Counted from the first letter of the stretch, positions 1 to 10,482 are shown. The stretch: 64,000 nucleotides of DNA from Armatimonadota bacterium (GCA_031459765.1 JAVKHY010000001.1:62001-126000); one strand, 5' to 3'. Notes: generated by a model not told the origin, from the sequence alone. Made by a program: numbers and translations.

Positions 1-644
1 GCGTGGAGCGCCTCGATCTGGCGATCGATCCCATCTACCAGGCCTTCCTGGACAGCCTGAGCGCCACCTTTGCCGGTCGCGCGGCGGATGCGACGGAGGA
101 GAACATCCAGGCCCGCATCCGCGGGACGCTGCTCATGGCCCTGTCCAACAAATTCGGCTGGCTGGTGCTGGCCACGGGCAACAAAAGCGAGATGAGCGTG
201 GGCTACGCGACGCTGTACGGCGACATGGCCGGCGGCTTCGCCGTGATCAAGGATGTGCCCAAGACGCTGGTCTACGAGCTGGCCCGCTGGCGGAACCTGC
301 GGCAGCCGATCATCCCGGAGGGCGTGATCACCCGGCCGCCGACCGCCGAACTCCGCGCCGGCCAGAAAGACACCGACACCCTGCCGCCCTATGAGATCCT
401 CGATCCGATCCTCCGGCTCTACATCGAGGAGGATGTGCCGCCGGAAGAGATCGCGGCCCAGGGCTATCCGGCCGAGGTGGTGGCGCGCGTGGTGACGATG
501 GTCGACCGGAACGAGTACAAGCGCCGCCAGGCCCCGCCGGGCATCAAGATCACGCCCAAGGCCCTGGGCAAGGACCGGCGCCTGCCCATCACCAACCGGT
601 TCCGCCATTCGCTGCCGCGCCCTGCGCCGGTCGACCCCTCCTGA
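1..644 (+). CDS. nadE: Glutamine-dependent NAD+ synthetase, C-terminal part
   Basis: The gene enters from the left edge; the first whole codon is at base 3 and 213 residues remain. It holds the second half of the ATP-pyrophosphatase synthetase domain. The stretch around residues 45-95 ([36 protein letters not shown]) is characteristic of NadE, which amidates deamido-NAD+ to NAD+. The N-terminal nitrilase-like glutaminase domain expected for this form lies outside the window. The C-terminus (NEYKRRQ, PITNRF) matches the long bacterial form. The TGA stop shares one base with the ATG of the next gene, so the two are probably cotranslated. Confidence 0.93.
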   Translation, partial: VERLDLAIDPIYQAFLDSLSATFAGRAADATEENIQARIRGTLLMALSNKFGWLVLATGNKSEMSVGYATLYGDMAGGFAVIKDVPKTLVYELARWRNLRQPIIPEGVITRPPTAELRAGQKDTDTLPPYEILDPILRLYIEEDVPPEEIAAQGYPAEVVARVVTMVDRNEYKRRQAPPGIKITPKALGKDRRLPITNRFRHSLPRPAPVDPS

Positions 645-3124
645 TGGGCTCCGCCCCCGCCTCCCGCTACCACATCGCCACCGCCCCGGCCCCCCCGCCG
701 TTTCCGCCTCCGGCGCGCTTCCGTCTGGGGGAGAACGACGAGTATGTGAAGTACGGCAAGCCGCCCTTCTCCACCCCCGGGCGGGGCGATCCCTACTGGA
801 CCCCGGAGATCATCACTCAGACGTGGTACATGGCCGAGCGCGGGAAGATCCCGATCTCGGGCGCCGGGTACGGCGGCCCCTTCGCCGGGCCGGGGTTCGA
901 CGCGTTGTGGCTGGACATGTCCGAGATCGTCCGCCCCACGCGGGACGGCATCCACGGCCGGGAGTACATCAGCACGGGCGTCGATCTGGGCCGCAAGCTG
1001 CCGTCTCTGCGCTTCGCCGGGGCGACGCCCGGCGAAGCCTCCGCTCCCCCGTTGGTCGAACTCCCCCTGCCCGTCATCTTCAACCCGTTTCCGTTCCCCC
1101 TCGCCGGCCGCAGCCAGATCCTCGGCATCGCCCGGGCGGCCTCCGCGCTGCGCACGCTCGCCGTGATCACCCCTGAGATGTGGGCCGACGACCTGGTCCC
1201 GTACGCGGCGTGGCTGGCGCCGCGCCTGGCTCCCGGCGAGGTGACGGTCCACAGACGGCTGTGGGCCCAGGCGCGGTACATCGAGATCGAAGGGGACGAT
1301 GCGCAGGACGCCGTCGCCAGGGTGAAAGGCGCGCGCCCCGACGTGGTCGTCGGGCAGCGCCTCCCGATGGATGCGGCGGACCCCGGAAGGGTCGAGAATC
1401 TCGTGCGCGCCGGCGCCGAGGTCATTCACCTCTTCGCCGACGAATCCGGCCAGTCGTCCCGGGGATTCATCGCCGAGGCCCTGCGGGCGGTCCACCGCCA
1501 TCTCGTGGCCCGGGGCCTCCGCGACGAGGTCACGCTCCTCGCCAGCGGGGGCATCGCCGCCGCGGAGCACGTGCCAAAAGCCATCGTCTGCGGCGCGGAC
1601 CTCGTGGCCGTGGACTTCGTCCTCCCCGTGGCCTTCGGCTGCGCCCTGTGGGCCGACCGCGCCTACTGCGGCGCGGAGCGCGGCGAGTTCGACGCGGCGT
1701 GGGGGGCGCAGCGCCTGATGAATCTCTTCAACGCCTGGCGGGACCAGCTGCTGGAGTGCCTGGGCGCCATGGGCATGCGCGAGGTCCGCCGGCTGCGCGG
1801 GGAAACCGGCCGGGCCATCTTCCAGCCCGAGGAAGAGGCGCAGTTCCGCGCGCTGTTCCCCGTGACCCGACCGGCGCCCGCCGAGAAACCGCTGACCGAG
1901 ATTCCCGAGATGGGCGATCTGCGCTGGACCCAGGAGCTGCTCCAGGCGACCTGGACGCAGGCCGCGACGGGAGCTCCCCCGGCGCGGGGGGAGGCGCGGG
2001 TCGGCCGATCCGGCGGGGGGTTCGACGTGCTGCGGTTCGTCTCGGAGGACGCCGGCTACACGCCGCCGGCGGCCGTGGACCCCGAGGAGGTCGACCTGAG
2101 CCTGGAGCTCAACCGGCGCGGGTACGGACCGGCGATCACCATCCCCGTGCCCTGGTACGGCGGCGGGATGTCCTTCGGTTCGGTGAGCCTGCAGACGATG
2201 CTGGCCCGGGCCATGGCGGCGAAGACGGTGGGCACCTTCACCAGCACCGGGGAGGGCGGCTATCCGGACGAACTGATCCCGTACGCCGATCACGTCATCA
2301 CCCAGGTCGCCACGGGGCTCTTCGGGGTGCGCGAGGAGACGATCCAGCGGGCCCGCTTCGTGGAGTTCAAGTACGCGCAGGGCGCCAAGCCCGGGCTGGG
2401 CGGCCATCTCCTGGGAGGCAAGACCACGGAAGTCGTGGCCACAATGCGCGAGGCCGTGGCCTGGACGTCGCTGTTCTCCCCGTTCCCCTTCCACAGTGTC
2501 TACTCGGTGGAGGATCACAAGAAGCACGTGGACTGGATCCGCGCCGTTAACCCGAACGCGCTGGTCGCGGTCAAAGTGAGCACGCCGACGGATGTGGACA
2601 TGGTGGCGGTGGGCATCTACTATGCGGGGGCGCATATCGTCCACCTCGACGGCGGCTACGGCGGGACCGGCGCCGCCCCGGAGATCGCCAAGAAGAACAT
2701 CGCCATGCCCATCGAGTACGCCGTCCCCAAGGTGCACCGGTTCCTGCTGGAGGAGGGCATCCGCGACGAGATTGTGTTGATGGCCTCCGGAGGGATCCGC
2801 ACCGCCTACGACGTCGCCAAGGCCATCGCCCTGGGTGCGGATGGGGCGGTCGTGGGGATGGCCGACCTGGTGGCGATCGGCTGCACGCGGCTGGCGGACT
2901 GCGAAAAGGGCAGAGGCTGTCCCTTCGGGATCACGACCACCGACCCGGAACTGTCCCGGCTCATCGACCCGGTCTGGGCCGCCGGGCGCATCGTCAATCT
3001 CTACCGGGCCTGGGCGGCGCAGTTGCGCGCCCTGCTCGCCGACCTCGGCCTGCGCTCGATCCGCGAGCTGCGCGGCCGCACCTCTCTCCTCGTCTACCTG
3101 GAATCGGACCCCAAAGCGGCATGA
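644..3124 (+). CDS. Glutamate-synthase-like FMN protein with two barrel copies
   Basis: 826 residues. The C-terminal half (about 480-826) is the FMN-binding barrel of glutamate synthase: GGGMSFGSVS near 506, STGEGGY near 536, KYAQGAKPGLGG near 585, HLDGGYGGTG near 670, ASGGIRTAYDVAKAIALGAD near 710. Cysteines 747, 753 and 759 (C-x5-C-x5-C) sit where the 3Fe-4S ligands lie. The N-terminal half repeats the late barrel pattern in weaker form (VIHLFADESGQSS, RDEVTLLASGGIAAAEHVPKA, then a pair of Cys with no third). I read this as an ancient duplication with a degenerate first copy. It would use ammonia made by the GATase encoded next, with which it overlaps by 4 bp. The exact substrate is unproven; glutamate synthase and N-methylglutamate synthase both use this fold. 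Confidence 0.85.
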   Translation: MGSAPASRYHIATAPAPPPFPPPARFRLGENDEYVKYGKPPFSTPGRGDPYWTPEIITQTWYMAERGKIPISGAGYGGPFAGPGFDALWLDMSEIVRPTRDGIHGREYISTGVDLGRKLPSLRFAGATPGEASAPPLVELPLPVIFNPFPFPLAGRSQILGIARAASALRTLAVITPEMWADDLVPYAAWLAPRLAPGEVTVHRRLWAQARYIEIEGDDAQDAVARVKGARPDVVVGQRLPMDAADPGRVENLVRAGAEVIHLFADESGQSSRGFIAEALRAVHRHLVARGLRDEVTLLASGGIAAAEHVPKAIVCGADLVAVDFVLPVAFGCALWADRAYCGAERGEFDAAWGAQRLMNLFNAWRDQLLECLGAMGMREVRRLRGETGRAIFQPEEEAQFRALFPVTRPAPAEKPLTEIPEMGDLRWTQELLQATWTQAATGAPPARGEARVGRSGGGFDVLRFVSEDAGYTPPAAVDPEEVDLSLELNRRGYGPAITIPVPWYGGGMSFGSVSLQTMLARAMAAKTVGTFTSTGEGGYPDELIPYADHVITQVATGLFGVREETIQRARFVEFKYAQGAKPGLGGHLLGGKTTEVVATMREAVAWTSLFSPFPFHSVYSVEDHKKHVDWIRAVNPNALVAVKVSTPTDVDMVAVGIYYAGAHIVHLDGGYGGTGAAPEIAKKNIAMPIEYAVPKVHRFLLEEGIRDEIVLMASGGIRTAYDVAKAIALGADGAVVGMADLVAIGCTRLADCEKGRGCPFGITTTDPELSRLIDPVWAAGRIVNLYRAWAAQLRALLADLGLRSIRELRGRTSLLVYLESDPKAA

Positions 3125-5778
3125 GCGCGCGACCGAATGCCGAGGCGGTCACCCAGCTCATCCGCTCGCGGGAGGGGCTGCCCGCCCCGGTCCCGTTCTC
3201 CCGGCGAAAGGTCGAAGCCGAGGGCGGGTGCGGCGTCGTCGGCCTGGCCGCCACCGTCCCCGTCCTGGGCCGGCACATTCTGGCTCCCTGCCGTCAGATG
3301 CACAACCGCGGCAACGGCAAAGGCGGCGGGCTGGCCGCGGCCGGCCTCCTCCCGGAGCAGATGGGGGTGGACGCGGACCGCCTGGCCACGGACTACCTCG
3401 TCCAGATCGCCTACCTCACCCCGGAGTTGCGCCGCGACATCGAGGCCGCGTTCATCGATCCCGTCTTCGACCTGCACGCCGGGTACCGGATTCCCACCGT
3501 CGACGACCACCGCGACGTTCCCGGACTGACCGTGCGGCCGCCGGACGTGTGGCGCTACTTCGCACGGGTGCGCGAAGATGTGCTGGCGCAGTTCATCGAA
3601 ACGCATCGCCTCGACGCCGTGTCCGTCCAGGCCGCGGAGGACGAATACGTCAGTCAGTGGGCGTTTCGTCTGAACACGCGATTCTACGCCGGCGGACCGC
3701 CCCCGGGCCCTCCCTCGGGGCCCGGCGCCTCCGGGCGGCACGCCTTCGTCCTCTCCTACGGCCGCGACATGCTGGTGCTCAAGATCGTCGGGTACGCCGA
3801 GGACGCCCTGCACTACTACCGGATGGAGGACGTGCGGGCCCGGATCTGGATCGGCCACCAGCGCTACCCGACCAAGGGCCGTGTCTGGCATCCGGGCGGC
3901 GCGCACCCCTTCGCCGCGCTGGACGTGGCGCTGGTCCACAACGGGGACTTCGCCAACTACCACGCGGTATGCGAGTATCTCGCCCAGCGGAATCTGTTCC
4001 CGCTGTTCCTGACCGATACCGAAGTCGCCGTCCTGTTGTTCGATCTGTGGAGCCGCACCTACGGCTATCCCACCGAGTATCTCATCGAGGCCATGGCCCC
4101 GACCACGGAGCGCGACTTTCTCCTGCTGCCGGAGGAGAAGCGCACGGTGTACCGCGCCATCCAGGCCAGCCACATCCACGGCTCGCCCGACGGGCCGTGG
4201 TTCTTCATCATCGGCCGCTCCCTGATCGAGCAGGGGCGGGTGGGGGGCTGGCAGCTGCTGGGAATCACCGACACCTCGATGCTGCGGCCCCAGGTGTTCG
4301 CCCTGCAGGAAGGAGAGGTCTCCGTCGGCATCATCGCCTCCGAGAAGCAGGCCATCGACGCCACGCTGGCCAGCCTCTCCCACGAGGATGCCCGGATCTG
4401 CCCCCTCGCCGACCGCTACTGGAACGCCCGCGGGGGATCCTACACCGACGGCGGGGCCTTCCTGTTCACGGTCCGGCCCGAGGGGACGCTGACCTGCAGC
4501 AACAAATTCGGCGCTGTGGTGCGCACGCCGCCGGGGCAGCGGCACCGCCTGCCGCTCCTCCGGGTGGCGTCGGTCGCGTCCCCGCCGGCCGGCTCCGGAG
4601 CGGGCCGGGCCGCCGCCGCGGTGCGCACTTCGCCTCCCGTGCATCTGACGACGCCTGAGGCCGTCTACGCCCAGGGGGTCCGGCTCTTCCGCAGCGCGGA
4701 CTACGAGACGATCGAACGCTGGCTCTCCGCGGTCCGGGCAGAGGCGCGCGGCGGCGGGTCAGTGCGCGCCGTCGCGCTGGAAGGGCTGACCCGGCTGCTG
4801 GACGGGCGCTGGCCGACGGGAGCAAAGAAGCGCGCCTCGCTGCTGGCCGTGCTCCACGCCGCCGTCTACGGCCTGCTGCGCGACGTGCCCCCGATCAACG
4901 GCGCGGCGCCCATGGTCCGCATCGGCCGGAGCGACTGGGCGATGCTCAGCGCGCCGCAGCGGCCGGACCAGACGCTGGTCATCGACGCCCGCGGGTTTCC
5001 CATGGAAGGCGAACAGGGTCTCTCCCGGGCCCTGGTCCGGGCCTACGCGCTCGGCTGGCGAACCCTGATCGTCTTCGACGTCCACGGCCAGCGGTTCATC
5101 GGCAGCGGCTTCGGCCCGCGGACGGGGGACGTGCGGCTGGAGATCTACGGGTCCTCGGGCGACTACCTCGGCTCGGGCCTGGACGGGATGACGCTCACCG
5201 TACACGGCGACGCCCAGGATCAGGTCGGGCAGATCCTCAAGGCCGGGAAGCTCGTCATCCACGGCAGCGTGGGCCAGACGTTCCTGTACGGGGCGAAGGG
5301 CGGCGAGATCTACGTGCTGGGCAGCGCCGCCGGGCGGCCGCTGATCAACGCCGTGGGCCGGCCGCGGGTGGTGATCAACGGCACCGCGCTGGACTACCTG
5401 GCCGAATCCTTCATGGCCGGCGATCCGCTGGAGGGCGGCGGGTTCTGCATCCTCAACGGCGTGACCTTCGACCACGACGGACGCATCGTCGATCTCGACA
5501 CGCCCTACCCCGGCGGCAACCTCTTCTCTCTGGCCAGCGGCGGCGCGATCTACGCCCGCGATCCCTATCGCCGCCTGGATGAAGACCAGCTGAACGGCGG
5601 CCGCTTTGCCGATCTGACCGCGGCCGACTGGAATCTGATCCGGCCCTACCTGGAAGAGAACGAGCGGCTCTTCGCCATCCCCGTGGAGCGACTCCTCACC
5701 GTGGACGGCCACGTCCGCAGCCCCGAAGACGTCTACCGCAAGGTCGAACCTGTCGAGCTGGGCGTGCTCAAAGGGTAG
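3121..5778 (+). CDS. Class II glutamine amidotransferase fused to GXGXG domain
   Basis: 885 residues. Residues 1-36 look like a propeptide before catalytic Cys37 in EGGCGVVG; processing would expose it as an Ntn nucleophile. Class II GATase residues are present: Arg248 in GHQRYPT, Asn274-Gly275 in HNGDF and Asp299 in TDTEV. From about residue 665 to 790 the protein has the beta-helix GXGXG pattern of glutamate synthase (GSSGDYLGSGLDG, ILKAGKLVIHGSVGQ, GAKGGEIYVLG). It lacks the FMN barrel normally found between these parts; that barrel is in the preceding gene. The GATase plus GXGXG pairing corresponds to MgsA plus MgsB (GlxB/GlxC) of N-methylglutamate synthase, fused. No GltD-like NADPH subunit follows. 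The ATGA overlap with the upstream stop suggests a complex. Confidence 0.87.
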   Translation: MSARPNAEAVTQLIRSREGLPAPVPFSRRKVEAEGGCGVVGLAATVPVLGRHILAPCRQMHNRGNGKGGGLAAAGLLPEQMGVDADRLATDYLVQIAYLTPELRRDIEAAFIDPVFDLHAGYRIPTVDDHRDVPGLTVRPPDVWRYFARVREDVLAQFIETHRLDAVSVQAAEDEYVSQWAFRLNTRFYAGGPPPGPPSGPGASGRHAFVLSYGRDMLVLKIVGYAEDALHYYRMEDVRARIWIGHQRYPTKGRVWHPGGAHPFAALDVALVHNGDFANYHAVCEYLAQRNLFPLFLTDTEVAVLLFDLWSRTYGYPTEYLIEAMAPTTERDFLLLPEEKRTVYRAIQASHIHGSPDGPWFFIIGRSLIEQGRVGGWQLLGITDTSMLRPQVFALQEGEVSVGIIASEKQAIDATLASLSHEDARICPLADRYWNARGGSYTDGGAFLFTVRPEGTLTCSNKFGAVVRTPPGQRHRLPLLRVASVASPPAGSGAGRAAAAVRTSPPVHLTTPEAVYAQGVRLFRSADYETIERWLSAVRAEARGGGSVRAVALEGLTRLLDGRWPTGAKKRASLLAVLHAAVYGLLRDVPPINGAAPMVRIGRSDWAMLSAPQRPDQTLVIDARGFPMEGEQGLSRALVRAYALGWRTLIVFDVHGQRFIGSGFGPRTGDVRLEIYGSSGDYLGSGLDGMTLTVHGDAQDQVGQILKAGKLVIHGSVGQTFLYGAKGGEIYVLGSAAGRPLINAVGRPRVVINGTALDYLAESFMAGDPLEGGGFCILNGVTFDHDGRIVDLDTPYPGGNLFSLASGGAIYARDPYRRLDEDQLNGGRFADLTAADWNLIRPYLEENERLFAIPVERLLTVDGHVRSPEDVYRKVEPVELGVLKG

Positions 5779-5871
5779 CCCGGCACCGTCCCCGGCTCCT
5801 GACCGCCGGCCGTCATCCGGTTTCCGGATCCGCGAAGGGAGCCCCCGCGCTCCACGGAATTGTAGTGATCC

Positions 5872-7053
5872 GTGTCCCGTGCTTTCGCCGGGTCCTCGTG
5901 GCGTTGGCTGATCCTCCTGGCCGCGGCCGAGGTGGCCACCATGCTCACCTTCGGCAGCTACTCCGGCGCGCTGCCGGTGCTGCGGCGGGAGTGGGGTCTC
6001 TCCGCCGCGCAGGCCGGGGCGATCTTCGCCGGCCAGCAGATCGGGTACACCGGTGCGGTGCTGGTCCTGAGCACCCTGACGGATGTGATCGGCGTCCGCC
6101 GCATCTACCTGGCCTCAGCGGTCTGGAACGGCGTCTTCGGCCTGCTGTTCGCGGGCTTCGCCCGCGACTTCCCCTCCGCCCTCCTCCTGCGCACCCTGGG
6201 CGGGATGGGCCTCGCCGGGACGTACATGCCGGGGATGCGCCTGGTCGTGGAGACCTTCCCCGCGGCGACGCGCGGCGGGGCCATGGGGGTGTACATCGGC
6301 GCCTTCAGCCTCGGGACGAGCCTCTCGCTGCTGCTGACCGGCGCCCTGCTGCCCCTGGGATGGCGGACCGCGTTCACCCTCACCGCCGTGGGTCCCCTTG
6401 CGGCCGCAGCCCTGGCCTGGCCCGTGGTGCAGGACGTCTCGCCGCTCCCGGCGCGACGCCGGATCGAGGTGGGACGGGTGCTGCGCAACGTCCGCGCCCT
6501 GCGTTTCATCACCGCCTACGCCGCGCACAACTGGGAGCTGTTCGGGATGCGCGCCTGGCTGCCGGCCTTCTTGACCTCGCTCTGGGTGGAACGCGGGCTT
6601 CCGCTCACCTCGGCGACGGCGCGCGGCGCCGCGTTTTCCTCCCTGGTCCTGCTGGCTAGCGGGGCGAGCAACGCCTTCGGAGGCTGGCTGTCCGACTCGC
6701 TGGGCCGGCGCCGGACCATCGTGATCTTCCTCACCGCCTCGGCCCTCCTCTCCGCGACCATCGGCTGGACGCCGTCGCTGGGCCTGCGATTCGTGCTCGG
6801 TCTGGCGGTCTTCTACGGCCTGCTGGTCACGGCGGAGTCGTCCACGCTGTCCACCGCCGTGGCGGAGTCCGCCGATCCCCGGGCCCTCGGCGCGACGATG
6901 GCGATCCAATCGAGCCTGGGCTTTCTGGTCACGGCGGTCTCCCCGCCCCTGTTCGGCGCCATCCTCGACGCGACCAACGGGACGTGGGGGTGGGCCTTCC
7001 TCTCGCTGGGGATCGTCGCGCTGCTCGGCGTCCTCGTGGTGGCCAGACTCTGA
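5872..7053 (+). CDS. MFS transporter
   Basis: 393 residues with about 12 hydrophobic segments. The first spans residues 10-30. The loop between segments 2 and 3 (STLTDVIGVRRIYLAS) resembles MFS motif A, and a matching GGWLSDSLGRRRTIV follows midway, as expected for the two six-helix halves. The protein belongs to the bacterial sugar/aromatic/nitrate-type MFS, but the substrate cannot be read from sequence. The start is GTG at 5872 with no clear Shine-Dalgarno. The 93-bp gap to the upstream gene contains a small inverted repeat (ATCCGG/CCGGAT, 5815-5829), so it may be a separate transcript. Confidence 0.85.
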   Translation: MSRAFAGSSWRWLILLAAAEVATMLTFGSYSGALPVLRREWGLSAAQAGAIFAGQQIGYTGAVLVLSTLTDVIGVRRIYLASAVWNGVFGLLFAGFARDFPSALLLRTLGGMGLAGTYMPGMRLVVETFPAATRGGAMGVYIGAFSLGTSLSLLLTGALLPLGWRTAFTLTAVGPLAAAALAWPVVQDVSPLPARRRIEVGRVLRNVRALRFITAYAAHNWELFGMRAWLPAFLTSLWVERGLPLTSATARGAAFSSLVLLASGASNAFGGWLSDSLGRRRTIVIFLTASALLSATIGWTPSLGLRFVLGLAVFYGLLVTAESSTLSTAVAESADPRALGATMAIQSSLGFLVTAVSPPLFGAILDATNGTWGWAFLSLGIVALLGVLVVARL

Positions 7054-7108
7054 CCGACGCTTCTCCCGTTCTCGCCCATCCCGTTCTCGCCCGGATGCAG
7101 TGTTCGTC

Positions 7109-7138
7109 TTGTGGTTCGCGCTCTGCGCTCGATACAAT
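7109..7138 (+). promoter_or_regulatory. Promoter for mfd
   Basis: TTGTGG at 7109-7114, an 18-bp spacer and TACAAT at 7133-7138. The -10 ends 11 bp before the ATG, so the predicted start of transcription (about 7145) leaves a leader of only about five bases with no Shine-Dalgarno. Confidence 0.65.
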
Positions 7139-7149
7139 GAGGTTTTGCG

Positions 7150-10100
7150 ATGAGTCTCCGCGGGCTGCTCCCGCCCCTGCGGGAGGAGCCGTCCTACAAG
7201 CAGGCGCTGGACGCCGTCCGCTCCGGAACCCGGCCGTGGCTGGTGGGCCCCACGGGATCGGAAAAGGCCCTGGTCCTGGCCGCCCTGGCCGGCGATCTCG
7301 ATCTGATCGCCGACGGCACGGTGCTCATCGTGACGCCCTCCCGGGAAGCGGCGGACCGGCTGCATGACGACCTGCTGGCGTTCCTGCCTGAACTCGAGGA
7401 ACGGCTCATCGTGTATCCCCAATGGGAGATCTTCACTGCAGACGACGGCCGGCCGCCCGCCGAGGCCGCCGGTGAGCGCCTGGCGGTGCTGATGCGCCTC
7501 CTGGAGCGGCCGGCCCTGTGGATCATCGCCCCGGTGGCCGCGTTGCTGCGTCGGATCCCGGGTCCCGATGACCTCCTCAAGACCTCGGAGCGCGTCGCGC
7601 CCGGGCAGCGCCTGGACCTGATGCGTCTGACCGCCTTCCTCGCTTCGGCCGGATACCGCCGCGTCGATCTGGTCGGTGCCCGCGGGGAGTTTGCCGTGCG
7701 CGGGGGCATCCTCGACGTCTTCCCGCCGCAGGCGGAGGCGCCGGTGCGGGTCGAGTGGTGTGGGGATGAGATCGAGTCCGTCCGCGCCTTCGAGATCGAA
7801 TCCCAGCGCAGCACGCAGATGCTGGGGCAGGCCCTCCTCCCCCCGGTTGCCGAGGCGGGGGGAGACGCGTCGCTCCTGACGTACCTGACCCCGGGCGCCC
7901 TGGTGGTGTACGACGAACCCGTAGACCTGCAGCGCCAGGCCCGCTCGCTGCTCGAGGGTCCTCAGGCGGCGGACCCACCGGCCTTTTTCACCTGGGACGA
8001 GCCGCCGCCGGAAGGGCTGCGTGCGGTGGCGCTGTCGGCGGTACATGGCGCCGACCGTCTTGAAGTCGAGATCCCGCTCCGCTTCCCCGGCGTCGAGGCC
8101 TTCGGCGGCCAGATGAAGCTCCTGGCCCGATCGATGGAGGAGTGGGTGGTCGCCGGGCGCCGTGTCGTCATCGCCACGGCGCAGAGCCGGCGGATCAGCG
8201 AGATCCTCCGGGACCACGGGCTGGCGGTGACGGCGGCCGCGGCGCTGGAGGCGGCGCCGGAACCGGGGCAGGTAGTCGCCGTGGAGGCCCCGCTGAGCCA
8301 CGGATTCCAGATCGAGACCGCGGGGCTCGTCGTGGTGACGGACAGCGAGATGGTGGGCTGGCGCCGGCGACGGCGGCGCCAGCGGTTCCGCGAGGGTGTC
8401 CGCCTGTACTCCTGGACGGACCTCGCCCCCGGCGACTACGTCGTCCACATCCATCACGGCATCGGGATCTACCGCGGCATGCGGCGGCTGCTCCTGAACG
8501 GCGCCGAGCGGGACTACCTGGAGCTGGAGTACGCGCAGGGCGACCGGCTCTTCGTGCCCACCGACCAGATCAACCTGGTGCAGCGCTACATCGGGGTGGA
8601 AGGCCAGCGGCCGAAGGTCCACCGGCTCTCGGGCGCGGAGTGGGAACGCGAGAAACGCAAAGTGCGCGAGGCCGCCCGGGAGATGGCCCGGGAACTGCTG
8701 GCGCTCTACGCGCTGCGGGAGAGCACGGCCGGACACGCGTTCGCTCCGGACACGCCCTGGCAGCACGAGCTGGAGGCGACCTTCGAGTTCGAGGAGACGC
8801 CGGATCAGTGGCTGGCCATCCAGGACGTGAAGCGCGACATGGAGCAGCCCCGGCCCATGGACCGCCTCATCGCCGGGGACGTGGGGTACGGCAAGACCGA
8901 AGTGGCCCTCCGCGCCGCCTTCAAGGCGGTGATGGACGGCAAGCAGGTCGCGGTCCTGGTCCCCACCACGGTCCTGGCCCAGCAGCACTACAACGTCTTC
9001 CTGAAGCGCCTCGCCGCCTACCCCGTCAGGGTCGATGTGGTCAGCCGCTTCCGGACCCGCGCCGAGTTGAAGAAGACACTGGCGGAACTGGCCGCGGGAA
9101 CCCTGGACATCGTCATCGGCACCCACCGGCTCCTGGAAAAGGACGTCCGCTTCAAGGACCTGGGCCTGCTCATCATCGACGAAGAGCAACGCTTCGGCGT
9201 ACGGCACAAGGAGAAGTTGAAGCAGCTGCGGGCGACCGTGGACGTGCTGACGCTCACCGCCACGCCGATCCCCCGGACTCTGCACATGTCCCTGGCCGGG
9301 CTACGGGACATGTCCGTGATGGAGACCCCGCCCGAGGCCCGGCTGCCCATCCACACCGAGATCCGCCCCTATGACGACGACCTGGTGCGCTGGGCGATCC
9401 TGCGGGAACTGGAGCGGGGCGGGCAGGTCTACGTCGTCCACAACCGCGTGGAGACCATCGAGCGCGCGGCCCGCCGCATCCGGGCCCTCGTCCCCGAGGC
9501 CAGGGTGGCCGTGGCCCACGGGCAGATGCCGGAGGAGCGGCTGGAGCAGGTCATGATGGACTTCCTGGGCGGGCGCGACAACGTGCTGGTCTGCACGACC
9601 ATCGTGGAGATCGGATTGGATATCCCGCTGGTGAACACCATCCTGATCGAGGACGCGCACCTGATGGGGCTGTCGCAGCTCTACCAGTTGCGCGGCCGCG
9701 TAGGACGGGCCGACCGGCAGGCCTACTGTTACCTCCTCTACCCCCGCGGGGCCCAGCTCACGGAGGAGGCGCGCCGGCGCCTGCAGGCGATGCAGGAGTT
9801 CGTCGAGCTCGGCTCGGGTCTCAAGCTGGCGATGCGCGACCTGGAGATCCGCGGTGCGGGCAACCTCCTCGGGCCCGAGCAGCACGGCCACCTGGCCGCC
9901 GTGGGGTTCGAGCTGTACGCGCGGCTGCTGGATGAGGCGGTGCGGGAGCTGCGCGGACAGATCGTGGAGGAGACGCCGGAGACGACCATCGACCTGGGCG
10001 TGGACGCCTTCCTCCCGGAGACCTACGTCTCGGACGAAGGTCAGCGCATGGCCCTGTATCGCAAGCTGGCCGCCGCGCGCACCGTTGAGGAGGCGGAGGA

Positions 10101-10443
10101 GGTGGCAGAGGAGATCGTCGATCGCTACGGGACCATGCCGGCCGCCGCGGCGCACCTCGTGGAGATCGTCCGGCTGCGCGCCCTGGCCCGGGAGGCCGGC
10201 GTGGTGGCGATCACGCGCGAGCGGGACCGCATCACCCTGCGGCCCGCCGCGGGATGGACCCCGACGGCCGAGGAGGAACCCCGGCTCACCGCGCCCTTCC
10301 GCGGGCGGCTCACCGTGGCCAGCGGGATGCTGCGACTGCGGACCGAAGGCACCAACTTCGCCGAGGACGCGGAGTGGATCCGCCGGGCCCTCTCCGCCCT
10401 CAAGGGCCTGACGCGCCGGCGCGAACCGGCGGCGGTTCGGTAG
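7150..10443 (+). CDS. mfd: Transcription-repair coupling factor Mfd
   Basis: 1097 residues, slightly shorter than the usual 1150-1180. It removes RNA polymerase stalled at DNA lesions and recruits UvrA. The N-terminal UvrB-like region is followed by the RNA-polymerase-interacting domain around residues 430-490 ([18 protein letters not shown]). The helicase core has Walker [17 protein letters not shown] near 577, Walker B DEEQRFG near 676, [14 protein letters not shown] and the TRG region after [14 protein letters not shown]. The C-terminal domain 7 is present. It stands alone behind its own promoter and is the first gene of a region syntenic with mfd-yabO-divIC-yabR of bacilli. Confidence 0.97.
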   Translation: MSLRGLLPPLREEPSYKQALDAVRSGTRPWLVGPTGSEKALVLAALAGDLDLIADGTVLIVTPSREAADRLHDDLLAFLPELEERLIVYPQWEIFTADDGRPPAEAAGERLAVLMRLLERPALWIIAPVAALLRRIPGPDDLLKTSERVAPGQRLDLMRLTAFLASAGYRRVDLVGARGEFAVRGGILDVFPPQAEAPVRVEWCGDEIESVRAFEIESQRSTQMLGQALLPPVAEAGGDASLLTYLTPGALVVYDEPVDLQRQARSLLEGPQAADPPAFFTWDEPPPEGLRAVALSAVHGADRLEVEIPLRFPGVEAFGGQMKLLARSMEEWVVAGRRVVIATAQSRRISEILRDHGLAVTAAAALEAAPEPGQVVAVEAPLSHGFQIETAGLVVVTDSEMVGWRRRRRRQRFREGVRLYSWTDLAPGDYVVHIHHGIGIYRGMRRLLLNGAERDYLELEYAQGDRLFVPTDQINLVQRYIGVEGQRPKVHRLSGAEWEREKRKVREAAREMARELLALYALRESTAGHAFAPDTPWQHELEATFEFEETPDQWLAIQDVKRDMEQPRPMDRLIAGDVGYGKTEVALRAAFKAVMDGKQVAVLVPTTVLAQQHYNVFLKRLAAYPVRVDVVSRFRTRAELKKTLAELAAGTLDIVIGTHRLLEKDVRFKDLGLLIIDEEQRFGVRHKEKLKQLRATVDVLTLTATPIPRTLHMSLAGLRDMSVMETPPEARLPIHTEIRPYDDDLVRWAILRELERGGQVYVVHNRVETIERAARRIRALVPEARVAVAHGQMPEERLEQVMMDFLGGRDNVLVCTTIVEIGLDIPLVNTILIEDAHLMGLSQLYQLRGRVGRADRQAYCYLLYPRGAQLTEEARRRLQAMQEFVELGSGLKLAMRDLEIRGAGNLLGPEQHGHLAAVGFELYARLLDEAVRELRGQIVEETPETTIDLGVDAFLPETYVSDEGQRMALYRKLAAARTVEEAEEVAEEIVDRYGTMPAAAAHLVEIVRLRALAREAGVVAITRERDRITLRPAAGWTPTAEEEPRLTAPFRGRLTVASGMLRLRTEGTNFAEDAEWIRRALSALKGLTRRREPAAVR

Positions 10444-10482
10444 CTGGCGCAGACACCGCCGCCTCGGACCCATCCTCCACCG

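Noticed and set aside
464-2737. A 757-codon minus-strand frame over nadE and the FMN gene
   Set aside because: It is a shadow of two well-supported genes and has no recognisable domain.
6115-9285. A 1056-codon minus-strand frame opposite the MFS gene and mfd
   Set aside because: It is a compositional shadow of mfd, low in complexity and rich in Arg, Gly and Gln, with no motif.
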